Assembly: GCA_964443325.1 (NCBI GenBank)
Contig: CAYUCL010000024.1
Location: forward strand, 1-30,150
Reading direction: 5' to 3'
Length of the DNA: 30,150 nucleotides
From: DAOUVR01 sp034430535
GTDB lineage: Bacteria; Chloroflexota; Dehalococcoidia; E44-bin15
Shown here: one piece after another, positions 8,443 through 16,660 of the stretch
Layout of the letters: each line of letters begins with the position of its first letter
Numbering within the stretch: position 1 is the stretch's first letter
Translations under genes and position numbers: made by a program
Notes under the pieces: model-generated
Told to the model about the DNA's origin: nothing
Database searches by the model: none
The model's input: the letters and a program-made list of their open reading frames with translations, nothing else

Positions 8443-9500
8443 TGAGCGGCCGCCTTGATAAGCTGCGCAGAAAGCTTGCTGAGGGGGGGCTTGATGGCAT
8501 CCTCATCTCACAGGGGGAGAACCGCCGCTATCTTAGTGGCTTTACCGGCTCGGCGGGTTTTCTCCTTATATCACAGAAGAGCGCCATACTGGCCACCGAC
8601 TTTCGCTACACTGAGCAAGCGAAAAACCAAGCGCCCGATTTTGACATCGCCCGGATTGAGGGGGAGATGCAGAAGTGGTTTCCCCAACTCATTTCCTCTA
8701 TCAAGGCGAAGAGAATAGGATTTGAAGCGAACGGCCTATCTTTTGCCACCTACCATCAGCTTGTGGCGAACGTGGGCAAGAAAGAGCTCGTGCCCACTGA
8801 GGGATTTGCTGAGTCGTTACGCGCCATAAAGGACGATAGGGAATTGGAGCTTATTATCCGGGCAGTGGAAATCTCTGATGCCGCATTAGACGAAGTTGCC
8901 TCGACTATCCGCCCAGGCATTACCGAAAAGGAAGTGGCGTGGGAGCTAGAGAAATCGATGCGGGAAAAGGGCAGTGAATCCATGCCCTTCGAGATTATCG
9001 TAGCCTCAGGGCCAAATGCCGCCCTCGCTCATCACAATCCATCCGAGCGCACCATTCAACAGAGTGAGCCAGTGGTCATCGATATGGGGGCGCGCATTGA
9101 GGGCTACTCCAGCGATCTTACCAGAACCATCTGCCTTGGCAACCAGGACAAGGTTTTTGATAAAATATATCATCTAGTCCTTCGAGCCCAGCTTGCCGCT
9201 ATCGCCGCTGTCGAGGCAGGGATGAGCGGAGAGGAGGCAGATGGTCTTGCCAGGGCAGTCATCGAACAGGGAGGCTACGGAGAGAATTTCGGACATGGAC
9301 TGGGACACGGCGTTGGCCTAGCCCCCCACGAGCAGCCCCGTCTGGGAAAAGGCTCGAGAGATGTTATGGCTGAAGGCATGGTCTTCACCATCGAACCGGG
9401 TATATATATCAGCGGGTGGGGCGGGGTGAGGATCGAGGATACGGCGGTTCTGAAGAATGGCAAAACGAGGCTACTCTCCAAAGCCAGGAAGATAAACTGA
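8442..9500 (+). CDS. pepP: M24 family Xaa-Pro aminopeptidase
   Basis: A 352-residue metallopeptidase that removes N-terminal residues before proline. The N-terminal creatinase-like domain (about 1-125) precedes the pita-bread catalytic domain. The five dinuclear metal ligands are in place: D214 (VIDMGA), D225 (SSDLTRT), H289 (GLGHGVG), E318 (TIEPGIY) and E332 (RIEDTA). It could equally be called Xaa-Pro dipeptidase (PepQ); sequence alone does not decide. It starts at the base where aroQ ends and precedes efp, a very common arrangement in Gram-positive and Chloroflexota genomes. This makes functional pairing with EF-P, a factor for polyproline synthesis, attractive but unproven. Confidence 0.93.
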   Translation: MSGRLDKLRRKLAEGGLDGILISQGENRRYLSGFTGSAGFLLISQKSAILATDFRYTEQAKNQAPDFDIARIEGEMQKWFPQLISSIKAKRIGFEANGLSFATYHQLVANVGKKELVPTEGFAESLRAIKDDRELELIIRAVEISDAALDEVASTIRPGITEKEVAWELEKSMREKGSESMPFEIIVASGPNAALAHHNPSERTIQQSEPVVIDMGARIEGYSSDLTRTICLGNQDKVFDKIYHLVLRAQLAAIAAVEAGMSGEEADGLARAVIEQGGYGENFGHGLGHGVGLAPHEQPRLGKGSRDVMAEGMVFTIEPGIYISGWGGVRIEDTAVLKNGKTRLLSKARKIN

Positions 9501-9539
9501 AGCAGCCTCACAGGAAGAATCTAGGAGTAGGGAGACAAA

Positions 9540-10100
9540 ATGATCAGCACTGGTGAGCTAAAGAAGGGGATCACTATCGAGTTGGAGGGGACGCTTTACC
9601 AAATAATCGATTGGCAGCATATCAAGGTGGGGCGTGGCAGCGCCCAGGTCAGGCTCAAGCTCCGCGATATTCGAGCAGGGCACACCATTGAGCGCACCTT
9701 TCAGGCAGGCGAAAAATTCCCACGGGCAAGGTTAGATCGCAACACGGTGCAATTCCTCTATAACGATGACGACCTTTACTACTTCATGGACTCGGAAAGC
9801 TTCGAACAATCAACCCTCAGCCTCGAACAGGTCGGCGATGCTACCAATTACCTCAAGGAGGGGATGACTCTGGATATACTTACCTACAAGGATGAGCCGA
9901 TAAACCTGGAGCTTCCCAACTCCGTTGAGCTTGAGGTTGTGGAAACGGACCCCGGCTTTAGGGGAAATACGGCAACTGCGGCGAACAAGCCAGCCAAGCT
10001 GGAAACAGGAATCACCATCCAAGTCCCTCTTTTCGTAGAAAAAGGGGACATCATTCGTGTTGATACTCGCACTAGCGCATACCTTGAAAGGGCAGGCTAG
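9540..10100 (+). CDS. efp: Elongation factor P
   Basis: A 186-residue EF-P with the three-domain layout (KOW-like N-terminal domain, central OB, C-terminal OB ending in IRVDTRTSAYLERA). EF-P relieves ribosome stalling at polyproline. The tip loop of domain I reads HIKVGRGSAQVRLKL, so the residue equivalent to the modified lysine of E. coli (K34) is R32, and the usual proline before the glycine is valine. No modification enzyme (EpmA/B, EarP, YmfI) is encoded in the window. A purine-rich SD (GGAGTAGGGAG) precedes the ATG. xseA begins directly after the stop. Confidence 0.96.
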   Translation: MISTGELKKGITIELEGTLYQIIDWQHIKVGRGSAQVRLKLRDIRAGHTIERTFQAGEKFPRARLDRNTVQFLYNDDDLYYFMDSESFEQSTLSLEQVGDATNYLKEGMTLDILTYKDEPINLELPNSVELEVVETDPGFRGNTATAANKPAKLETGITIQVPLFVEKGDIIRVDTRTSAYLERAG

Positions 10101-11264
10101 GTGAAGATTCATTCCGTAGCTGATGTGAATCGCTACCTCAGGGAGCTTCTGGAGATAGACGACCTTCTTGCCGATATCTGGGTCAGCGGCGAGGTCTCCA
10201 ATCTATCCGAATCAGCGGCGGGGCATCTATATTTCACCCTCAAGGATGAGACAAGCCAGTTACGGTGTGTGTTCTTCAGGCCAAAACTAGCCATCACCCT
10301 GGAAAATGGGGCAGCGGTGATAACACATGGCCGCATCTCTATCTATGAAGTCTCCGGCGCCCTCCAGCTTTATGTTGACCTGGTGCAGCTTGAAGGGGTG
10401 GGCATACTCCACCTTGAGTTTGAGCGCCTCAAGGCAAAACTGGAGGAGGAAGGACTATTCGAACCTGCCCGCAAAAGATCGCTGCCACTGTTCCCTAAGC
10501 GAATCGGCGTTGTTACCTCGCCCACAGGCGCCGTATTTTATGACATCGCCAATATAATTGGCAGACGCTACCCTCTGGTCGAGCTGATCCTCTCTCCAAC
10601 GCTTGTGCAGGGCGATGGTGCTGTAGATGGCATCGTTCAAGCTTTACAGGCTCTCAACGACATGGAGGGCATCGACGTGGTGATTCTGGCTCGCGGTGGT
10701 GGCTCACTTGAAGACCTGTGGGCCTTCAATGAGGAAAAGGTTGCCCGCGCTATCTACGCCAGTAAAGCGCCAGTGATCAGCGGGGTGGGGCACGAGACCG
10801 ACTTCACCATCGCCGATTTTGTTGCCGACGTACGCGCCCCGACACCATCAGCGGCGGCCGAACTCGCTGTGCCCGACTGTGCTGAACTGGAAGCGCACAT
10901 TCAATCACTTACAAAGACGCTGCTTGTAGACGTCACAAGGGACCTTGACCGTTATCGCCAGCGCACCGACGAACTCACCAGAGCAGCGTCAATGGATCTC
11001 GGGAATTCTCTTGCCATAAGCAGGGAGAGACTGCGAGGTCGAGAGCTAGAGCTTGCCTCGCTGAGTCCCATGGCTACTTTGAGTCGTGGCTACGCCCTGG
11101 TGCAGCAGTCAACCACCGGCGAGGTCATTTCTCACATAGACCAGGTTCAGCGCGGCGATGCCATCGATATCAAGGTGAGCGATGGTCAGTTTAAGGGCAG
11201 GGTCACTGGATCGAAGAAGGGACTCCAGGGATGGATGAACAGCTTTCCTTCGAAGAAGCACTAG
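10101..11264 (+). CDS. xseA: Exodeoxyribonuclease VII large subunit
   Basis: A 387-residue ExoVII catalytic subunit that, with several XseB chains, degrades single-stranded DNA to oligonucleotides. The N-terminal OB-fold domain (about 1-95) contains DIWVSGEVSNLSESAAGHLYFTL-type family sequence. The catalytic domain follows with RIGVVTSPTGAV, ILARGGGSLEDLWAFNEE and GVGHETDFTIADFVAD. A coiled segment lies at about 275-330. The start is GTG, immediately after the efp stop codon, with a GGCAGG-type SD inside efp. Its 3' end overlaps xseB by 34 bp, so both subunits are probably translated together. Confidence 0.96.
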   Translation: MKIHSVADVNRYLRELLEIDDLLADIWVSGEVSNLSESAAGHLYFTLKDETSQLRCVFFRPKLAITLENGAAVITHGRISIYEVSGALQLYVDLVQLEGVGILHLEFERLKAKLEEEGLFEPARKRSLPLFPKRIGVVTSPTGAVFYDIANIIGRRYPLVELILSPTLVQGDGAVDGIVQALQALNDMEGIDVVILARGGGSLEDLWAFNEEKVARAIYASKAPVISGVGHETDFTIADFVADVRAPTPSAAAELAVPDCAELEAHIQSLTKTLLVDVTRDLDRYRQRTDELTRAASMDLGNSLAISRERLRGRELELASLSPMATLSRGYALVQQSTTGEVISHIDQVQRGDAIDIKVSDGQFKGRVTGSKKGLQGWMNSFPSKKH

Positions 11265-11455
11265 ACAGGCTGGAGAAAATAGTGCACTCTCTACAGGGGG
11301 ATGGACTAACCTTGGAACAGGCAATTGCCCTGTTTGAGGAAGGGATGGGTCTTGCCAAAATGTGTAACGAGCGGCTGAATTCTGCCGAGCTTAAAATCAC
11401 CCAGCTTCAGGCTGATTTTGAGCAAGAGCCAGAAAATAAGGGCGAATCCACTTGA
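11231..11455 (+). CDS. xseB: Exodeoxyribonuclease VII small subunit
   Basis: A 74-residue XseB, the small helical subunit that binds along the coiled region of XseA. The family signature is evident: LSFEEALDRLEKIVHSLQ, then LEQAIALFEEGMGL and LNSAELKI. The ATG is inside the end of xseA (34-bp overlap). The stop TGA overlaps the TTG start of the next gene. Confidence 0.95.
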   Translation: MDEQLSFEEALDRLEKIVHSLQGDGLTLEQAIALFEEGMGLAKMCNERLNSAELKITQLQADFEQEPENKGEST

Positions 11456-12105
11456 TAAAAGCTGACCTTCATATTCACACCGTTTACTCCCCCGACTGCA
11501 ACACACCGCTGGCAAAGATAATCGAACGCTGCCTTAAAATTGGGATTAACTGCGTCGCCATAACCGACCATAATACCATTGCTGGTGCCCTGGATATGAA
11601 AAGGCTGGCCCCTTTTAAAGTGATTGTTGGGGAGGAGATCTACACCTCCACCGGGGAGGTTATTGGATACTTTCTCAGCGAAGAGATCCCCAAAGGACTT
11701 ACCGCTGAGGAAACCGCCATCAGAATTAAGAAGCAAGGTGGTGCAGTGTGCATCCCCCACCCCTTCGACAGATTTCGGCCGTCCGCTCTTCAGCGCCAGA
11801 GCCTGGAGAAGCTTTTACCTTACATTGACATCATAGAGGTGTTTAATTCACGTATTTATTTGCGTCGTTATATCGCCATGGCCGAGCACTTCGCCCAAGC
11901 TCACGGGCTTCTTTCGAGCGCCGGCAGCGATGCCCATACCTCCTCCGAAGTTGGCAACGCCTACGTAGAGATGCCAGATTTCAACGATAATGACCAGTTC
12001 CTCGCCGCTCTAACACAGGGTAAAATAGTTGGTAGGAGATCCAGCCTTCTATTCCGTCTGCAGAATAATTGGGCCAAGCTGCGGAAGGTTCTAAAAGTTC
12101 AGTAG
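11452..12105 (+). CDS. PHP domain metal-dependent phosphoesterase
   Basis: A 217-residue PHP-family protein. The metal-binding motifs are complete: DLHIHTVYSPD at the N-terminus, AITDHNT, VGEEI, PHPFDRFR and GSDAHTSSEVG. These proteins hydrolyse phosphoesters with two or three divalent metals; substrates of stand-alone members vary (for example nucleoside bisphosphates or small RNA ends), so the substrate here is unknown. The start appears to be TTG in a TTGA overlap with the xseB stop. It is the last gene of the dprA-to-xseB run. Confidence 0.85.
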   Translation: MIKADLHIHTVYSPDCNTPLAKIIERCLKIGINCVAITDHNTIAGALDMKRLAPFKVIVGEEIYTSTGEVIGYFLSEEIPKGLTAEETAIRIKKQGGAVCIPHPFDRFRPSALQRQSLEKLLPYIDIIEVFNSRIYLRRYIAMAEHFAQAHGLLSSAGSDAHTSSEVGNAYVEMPDFNDNDQFLAALTQGKIVGRRSSLLFRLQNNWAKLRKVLKVQ

Positions 12106-12106
12106 C

Positions 12107-12147
12107 GCGAGGCTTTAGCCTCGCCAAAGGCGACCCTAAAGGGTAGC
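12107..12147. repeat. Double-hairpin repeat, copy 1
   Basis: Two adjacent palindromes: GCGAGGCT-TT-AGCCTCGC (12107-12124) and GCGACCCT-AA-AGGGTAGC (12130-12147, one mismatch in the stem). A nearly identical pair lies at 18184-18224. It follows the PHP gene directly but has no T-run, so it is a dispersed palindromic element that may also slow polymerase. Confidence 0.75.
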
Positions 12148-12192
12148 AGTACGCGTTTATTACGTAGAGTGCTGATATTCGAGAAAACGCCA

Positions 12193-13005
12193 ATGGACAA
12201 AAAAAACGAGTATAAAATCGGATGGTTTTCATCAGGACGGGGGGAAGGCTCACGTGACCTTCTACGGACAGCATGGCGCAGCATCGCCGAAGGCGAGATA
12301 AGGGCCGAAATCTCCTTCATCTTCAGCAACCGCGAGCCAGGGCAGGCCGCTGGAAGCGACGCCTTCTTCGAGCTGGTTAACAGTTACCACATACCCCTAA
12401 TCAACGTCTCATCTCGCAAATTCAGAGACAAGTTCGGCGAGGAATGGCGGCCTAAGTTCGAAGAGGAGGCGATGAGAAGGCTAGAGGGTTTCCACCCCGA
12501 CCTTTGCGTCCTCGCCGGATACATGCTCATCGCAGGCGAGGAGGTGTGCCAGCGCTACCCCATGCTCAACCTTCACCCCGCCGCCCCCGGCGGCCCCAAG
12601 GGGACATGGCGCGAGGTTATCTGGCAGCTCATGGAGCAGAACGCATCGCAAACAGGGGTGATGATGCATCGGGCCACCCCCCAGCTTGACGAAGGCCCGC
12701 CAGTGACCTATTGCACCTTCTCGCTCCGTGGCAAGCCCTTCGATAAACTGTGGAAGGCAATAGAGGGGCGGTCTATCGCAGAGGTGAAGGAGCAGGAAGG
12801 CGAGGATAATCCCCTCTTCCGCCAGATCAGGAAACATGGCCTGACTCGTGAGTTCCCCCTTATCATTACCACCATCAAAGCCTTCAGCGAGGGCAGGGTG
12901 AGGCTCGAGGGAGATCAAGTGGTTGACCACAACGGAAAGCCAATTAAGGCCTACGACCTGACTGAAGAGATAGACGAAAAGGTGAAAGAGGCGCTTGCTG
13001 AATAA
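12193..13005 (+). CDS. Formyltransferase-family protein (PurN/Fmt fold)
   Basis: A roughly 270-residue protein related to 10-formyltetrahydrofolate-dependent formyltransferases. It begins with a KIGWFSSGRGEGSR strand-loop like the PurN N-terminus. The catalytic triad positions seem kept: N and H in MLNLHP and D in PQLDEGPPV. The usual HPSLLPxFxG loop is replaced by LHPAAPGGPKGTW, so this is not a plain PurN or Fmt, and the acceptor is unknown. The ATG at 12193 is chosen; an in-frame GTG at 12169 is possible and neither has a strong SD. The stop lies 11 bp inside the next gene, which implies coupled expression with the HAD protein. Confidence 0.75.
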   Translation: MDKKNEYKIGWFSSGRGEGSRDLLRTAWRSIAEGEIRAEISFIFSNREPGQAAGSDAFFELVNSYHIPLINVSSRKFRDKFGEEWRPKFEEEAMRRLEGFHPDLCVLAGYMLIAGEEVCQRYPMLNLHPAAPGGPKGTWREVIWQLMEQNASQTGVMMHRATPQLDEGPPVTYCTFSLRGKPFDKLWKAIEGRSIAEVKEQEGEDNPLFRQIRKHGLTREFPLIITTIKAFSEGRVRLEGDQVVDHNGKPIKAYDLTEEIDEKVKEALAE

Positions 13006-13981
13006 CCTCATCTTCTTTGACATGGAAGGCCCCCTATCGATTCACGGTAATGCCTATGAGTTGATGAAGCTCCTTCCCAACGGGGGTCAGATATTCGAGG
13101 TCGTCAGACAATACGACCGACTCCTCACCGAGGAACGCCGCAGCGACTATGAGCCAGGAGACTTAATAGCCTTCATAGTACCCTTTTTAATTAACCACGG
13201 TATTTCCTCCGATGATATTGCGAAGCAGGCACAAAACGCAGCCATTGTTGCCGGTGCGCGGAAGCTTATCGCCAGCCTCGAGGATTGGCAGGTCTTTTGC
13301 ATAACCACCAGCTATGAGCAATACGCCAGCCGCATCATGGAGCGGGTGGGCATTGCGCAAGAGAACCTCGCCTGCACCATATTCCCCATCGATCGCTATC
13401 GCAGCCTGATGCAAAAAGAGGACCACGATGTGGTGGCTGGCTTAGAACAAGAAATCATGGCGTTTGAGCCGGGGGATGATGAAGACATCAAGAAGCGCCT
13501 CGACCGCTTCTACCTGCAGGAATTGCCGCATACCAGTCTCGGGCTTGCTCTGCGCGAAGTGAAGCCGATGGGTGGGAGCAGGAAGCTGGCAGCGCTTGAA
13601 AGGTTTGCCCAAGCTCATGGTAAATCCCTGGATAGAGCGGTTGCCGTCGGCGACAGCATCACCGATGCCATGATGCTCGAAGCGGTGAATAATGCCGGAG
13701 GGCTCGCCGTCGCCTTCAATGCAGACGAACATTCCCTTGCGTACGCCACTATAGGCCTGGCCTCTACAAATCTCGGCGATTTGGCAATTGCCCTGGACGC
13801 CTGGCAGGAGGGTAGCAGGAATGCCGTGGAAAGGGTTGTAAGGGAAAAGGAGAGGCTTGGAGGCAAAGGAGATAGGGAGAACTTTCACTGGCTTGCGGGG
13901 CGCAGCGAAATCCAGGAGCCCCTACAGATTCATAAAAGGATTCGTCGAATAGTCCGAGAGGTGGCTGGCAAAACAGGCTAG
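12995..13981 (+). CDS. HAD-superfamily hydrolase, EhaR-like (COG4030 type)
   Basis: A 328-residue HAD-fold protein. Motif I reads FFDMEGPLSIHGNAYELM; this D-x-E-G-P form, followed by NAYEL, resembles the EhaR/COG4030 group known from methanogens rather than ordinary phosphatases with DxDxT. Motif II may be CITTSYEQYA, the motif III lysine lies near VKPMGGSRK, and motif IV is GDSITDAMML. With Glu in place of the second motif I Asp, phosphatase activity is uncertain. The start is TTG at 12995, overlapping the formyltransferase by 11 bp; the first ATG would cut motif I. It ends in a 147-bp gap that converges with znuB and shows no clear terminator. Confidence 0.72.
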   Translation: MLNNLIFFDMEGPLSIHGNAYELMKLLPNGGQIFEVVRQYDRLLTEERRSDYEPGDLIAFIVPFLINHGISSDDIAKQAQNAAIVAGARKLIASLEDWQVFCITTSYEQYASRIMERVGIAQENLACTIFPIDRYRSLMQKEDHDVVAGLEQEIMAFEPGDDEDIKKRLDRFYLQELPHTSLGLALREVKPMGGSRKLAALERFAQAHGKSLDRAVAVGDSITDAMMLEAVNNAGGLAVAFNADEHSLAYATIGLASTNLGDLAIALDAWQEGSRNAVERVVREKERLGGKGDRENFHWLAGRSEIQEPLQIHKRIRRIVREVAGKTG

Positions 13982-14128
13982 GTGAAATGCGGCTGCTCAG
14001 GCGAATCAGTTATCCATCCTCCCCACCATCAACGATAATGCCCCGTTGGATTCCCCTCTTTTTGATTTGAAGCAAAGATGTAAATACCTATATGAAAAAC
14101 ATCAAGCAGCTTGCCTTGCGAGCTCATT

Positions 14129-14953
14129 TCACGATGCTGTGATTGATACACGCCTGCGACGCCATCGGGAAAGTCCGAGAGAAGCTAAAAACATGATTCC
14201 GCTGAAGAGAATGATGGTCGCCCCCGAAGCTACGTCAAGCACATAGGAAAGCCACAAACCTGAAATAACAAACACCATACTGAGCAGTATTGAAAGGAGC
14301 ATCATCTTCTTCAAGCTGCTGACAAACTGCCTGCTGATAGCTGCTGGAATGGTAAGCAGCGCAATGAGTAGTATGATGCCCACGGCCCTTATCAATATCA
14401 CCACCGATAGGGCGATCAGGACTATGAGAATGAAGTATAGCCATCCCGCCGGCACTCCTGATACCTTGGCAAACTCCTCGTCGAAGGAGAGGCTGAGAAA
14501 TTCCTTGAAGAGCAGGGTAACTACTACAAGTATGAGCACAGTCAAAACTACCATGATAATCAGGTCGGAAAATGATACAGACAGGATGTTGCCAAACAAA
14601 TAGCCGAACAGGTCTGGAGCAAAGCCAGGACTCAGGCCAATGAAGATGATCCCCAAGGCCATACCTACAGCCCACAGGATGCCGATAGCCGTGTCCTCAG
14701 GTAGCCTTGTCCGCTTGCTAATGGCCCCAATGCCCAGAGCGGAGCCAATGGCGAAAAGCATGGCGCCTAATACAGGGTCAATACCCAGAAGATAGCCCAG
14801 GCCGATGCCGCCAAAGGACGAGTGGGAGATGCCACCGCTGATGAAGACCATGCGCCTAACTACTACATAGGTGCCGATAACTCCACAGGTGATGCTGATC
14901 AGTACCCCCGCCATCAAGGCGCGTTGCATGAACCCATACTGCAGTATTTCCAT
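14129..14953 (-). CDS. znuB: Zinc ABC transporter permease (ZnuB family)
   Basis: A polytopic membrane protein of about 274 residues from the ABC-3 family that forms the zinc or manganese channel. It is almost wholly hydrophobic helices. Family sequences include RRMVFISGGISHSSFGGIGLGYLLG, which contacts the ATPase, and a C-terminal GATIILFSGIMFL helix. The ATG at 14953 is preferred; a TTG at 14959 is possible. It lies 7 bp after the end of znuC and is last in the lgt-znuA-znuC-znuB unit. Zinc specificity is inferred from the ZnuA-like partner and the Zur-like regulator. Confidence 0.9.
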   Translation of the reverse strand: MEILQYGFMQRALMAGVLISITCGVIGTYVVVRRMVFISGGISHSSFGGIGLGYLLGIDPVLGAMLFAIGSALGIGAISKRTRLPEDTAIGILWAVGMALGIIFIGLSPGFAPDLFGYLFGNILSVSFSDLIIMVVLTVLILVVVTLLFKEFLSLSFDEEFAKVSGVPAGWLYFILIVLIALSVVILIRAVGIILLIALLTIPAAISRQFVSSLKKMMLLSILLSMVFVISGLWLSYVLDVASGATIILFSGIMFLASLGLSRWRRRRVSITAS

Positions 14954-14960
14954 CGTCAAC

Positions 14961-15740
14961 TCAGTCGTGCTTACCTAGAACTCGATGAGGAACACCGTGG
15001 GCTATTAGCTCAATAGGGCATTGGTATGCTGCCTCCACATCCTCGGCCGATATTTCCTTTGAGTGATGGTAAAAAAGTTTACGGTTGAGACACCCCACTG
15101 TATCCACATAGATGGAAACAGCGCTCAAATCGTGTGTCACCAAGACTATCGCCATTCTCTGTTTCAATCTATTTAGAAGCTCATAGAATTCTCTCATCAT
15201 CGGTGCATCAACACTTGCCGTCGGCTCATCGAGAAGCAATAACTTTGGCTCAGATACCAGTGCTCTGGCGATAAAAACCCTTTGCTGTTGTCCCCCCGAA
15301 AGCAACCCTATCTGCCTCTCTTTGAAGTCAAGCATCCCTACCGTCTGCAAGGCATTTATGCTTGCTTTCTTATCCTCTTCGCTGTATCGCCGGAAGCGTC
15401 CTGCCTGCCCCACGCGCCCCATCAGCACCACGTCCCACACTGCTACCGGGAAGTCACGGTCAAAAAGGCTGTATTGAGGAACATAGCCCACGAGTTTGCG
15501 CCCCTTCTCCGGAGTGCTACCCAATACGGTAACCTTCCCCTGGCTTGGTCTTATCAGGCCGAGGACGACTTTGAGCAGCGTGGTCTTCCCGCCGCCATTT
15601 GGACCTATTACTCCCAGAAAATCATTTTGATACACTGATAGGTCTATCCCCTCGAGAATGGCCTCGCCATCGAATCGCACCCATACATTCTCAAGCCTCA
15701 CTACCTCTTCAGTAGCCATATTTACCCCACCGTTAGACAT
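14961..15740 (-). CDS. znuC: Zinc ABC transporter ATP-binding protein (ZnuC family)
   Basis: A 259-residue ABC ATPase that powers metal uptake. Motifs in order: Walker A GPNGGGKTTLLK, Q-loop VGYVPQY, signature LLSGGQQQRVFIARAL, Walker B KLLLLDEPTASVD, and the H-loop LVTHDLSAV. The ATG at 15740 has a good SD (AAGGGTGA) in the 18-bp gap after znuA. An internal ATG at 15719 with GGTGGGG before it is an alternative start. It sits between the binding protein and the permease, all on the minus strand. Confidence 0.94.
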   Translation of the reverse strand: MSNGGVNMATEEVVRLENVWVRFDGEAILEGIDLSVYQNDFLGVIGPNGGGKTTLLKVVLGLIRPSQGKVTVLGSTPEKGRKLVGYVPQYSLFDRDFPVAVWDVVLMGRVGQAGRFRRYSEEDKKASINALQTVGMLDFKERQIGLLSGGQQQRVFIARALVSEPKLLLLDEPTASVDAPMMREFYELLNRLKQRMAIVLVTHDLSAVSIYVDTVGCLNRKLFYHHSKEISAEDVEAAYQCPIELIAHGVPHRVLGKHD

Positions 15741-15758
15741 TGCGTATCACCCTTAAGC

Positions 15759-16655
15759 TCAATCTTCAAACTCCAAAACAAGGGCATCGACTATGCGACC
15801 CATATTGGCGATGTAGGTCTCCGGCAGCGAGTCAATCGGCAACGTCTGCCCACCAATCTCACGGGCAATGGTTTCACAGCTATCTGTCGCAAATTGCGGC
15901 TCTACGAAGACATACTGCAGGTCATATTGCTTTGCCTTATCGACGCAATCCTGAATGACTTGCGGTGTTGGCTCCTTACCCCCACGCTCGACTGCAATCT
16001 GGTTCAAGTCATACTCGCTGGCAAAATATCCGAAAGCCGGATGATATACTATAAAGTTCCGGTTGGTGAATTGATCGAGTTTGTGGTGGATGTATCCATC
16101 TAGAATGTCTAACTCTTTCAAATAATCGTCCCGATTCTCAGCATAGAAACTCGCGTTATCTGGATCAATTGTAGCGAGCCCATCATAAATATTCTCTACC
16201 ATAATCTTGGCATTAGCCGGTGAATTCCATATATGAGGGTCCGAATCAATCAACTCCACACCTGCTGAGCTATCGACAACCAGCATATCACGATTTGCCT
16301 CGACTACCTCATCCATCCATTCCAGCTCGAATTCAACCCCTGAGCCTACCTTGACATACATTTCAGCCTCACTCACCGCTACCATCTGGCTGGGGCTAGG
16401 CTCATAGCTGTGAGGGCTGGCCCCCGGCGGCACCATAACGGTAACATCTACCTTGTCTCCTCCAACATTCTCCACAAAGTCCGCCATTGGTGATATGGTG
16501 ACGACCACCCCCATGTTACCCATTCCTTCCTTCTTCGGCCCACATGAAATGGCTGGTGCCGTCAGCGCTATGGCAAGCACAAGAACTAAAACTAGCCAAG
16601 TCAATCCAGTAAACCTATGTTTCTGCAACCACCATTGCCCCCGAAAAGTCTGCAT
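15759..16655 (-). CDS. znuA: Zinc-binding lipoprotein (ZnuA family, cluster A-1)
   Basis: A 298-residue extracytoplasmic metal-binding protein. The N-terminus has a charged start, a hydrophobic helix (about 18-34) and a lipobox-like AISC at C38, so it should be lipid-anchored. Likely metal ligands are the histidines in GASPHSYEP, SDPHIWNSP and VYHPAFGYF, with VEPQFATD after them. Histidine at the third site points to zinc; manganese-binding relatives have Glu there. It lacks the His-rich loop of some ZnuA proteins. Only 5 bp separate it from lgt upstream. Confidence 0.9.
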   Translation of the reverse strand: MQTFRGQWWLQKHRFTGLTWLVLVLVLAIALTAPAISCGPKKEGMGNMGVVVTISPMADFVENVGGDKVDVTVMVPPGASPHSYEPSPSQMVAVSEAEMYVKVGSGVEFELEWMDEVVEANRDMLVVDSSAGVELIDSDPHIWNSPANAKIMVENIYDGLATIDPDNASFYAENRDDYLKELDILDGYIHHKLDQFTNRNFIVYHPAFGYFASEYDLNQIAVERGGKEPTPQVIQDCVDKAKQYDLQYVFVEPQFATDSCETIAREIGGQTLPIDSLPETYIANMGRIVDALVLEFED

Positions 16656-16660
16656 CGCTA

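Noticed and set aside
14046..14246. Open frame of 66 codons on the plus strand after the HAD gene.
   Set aside because: Most of it is antisense to znuB and it has no SD or family match.
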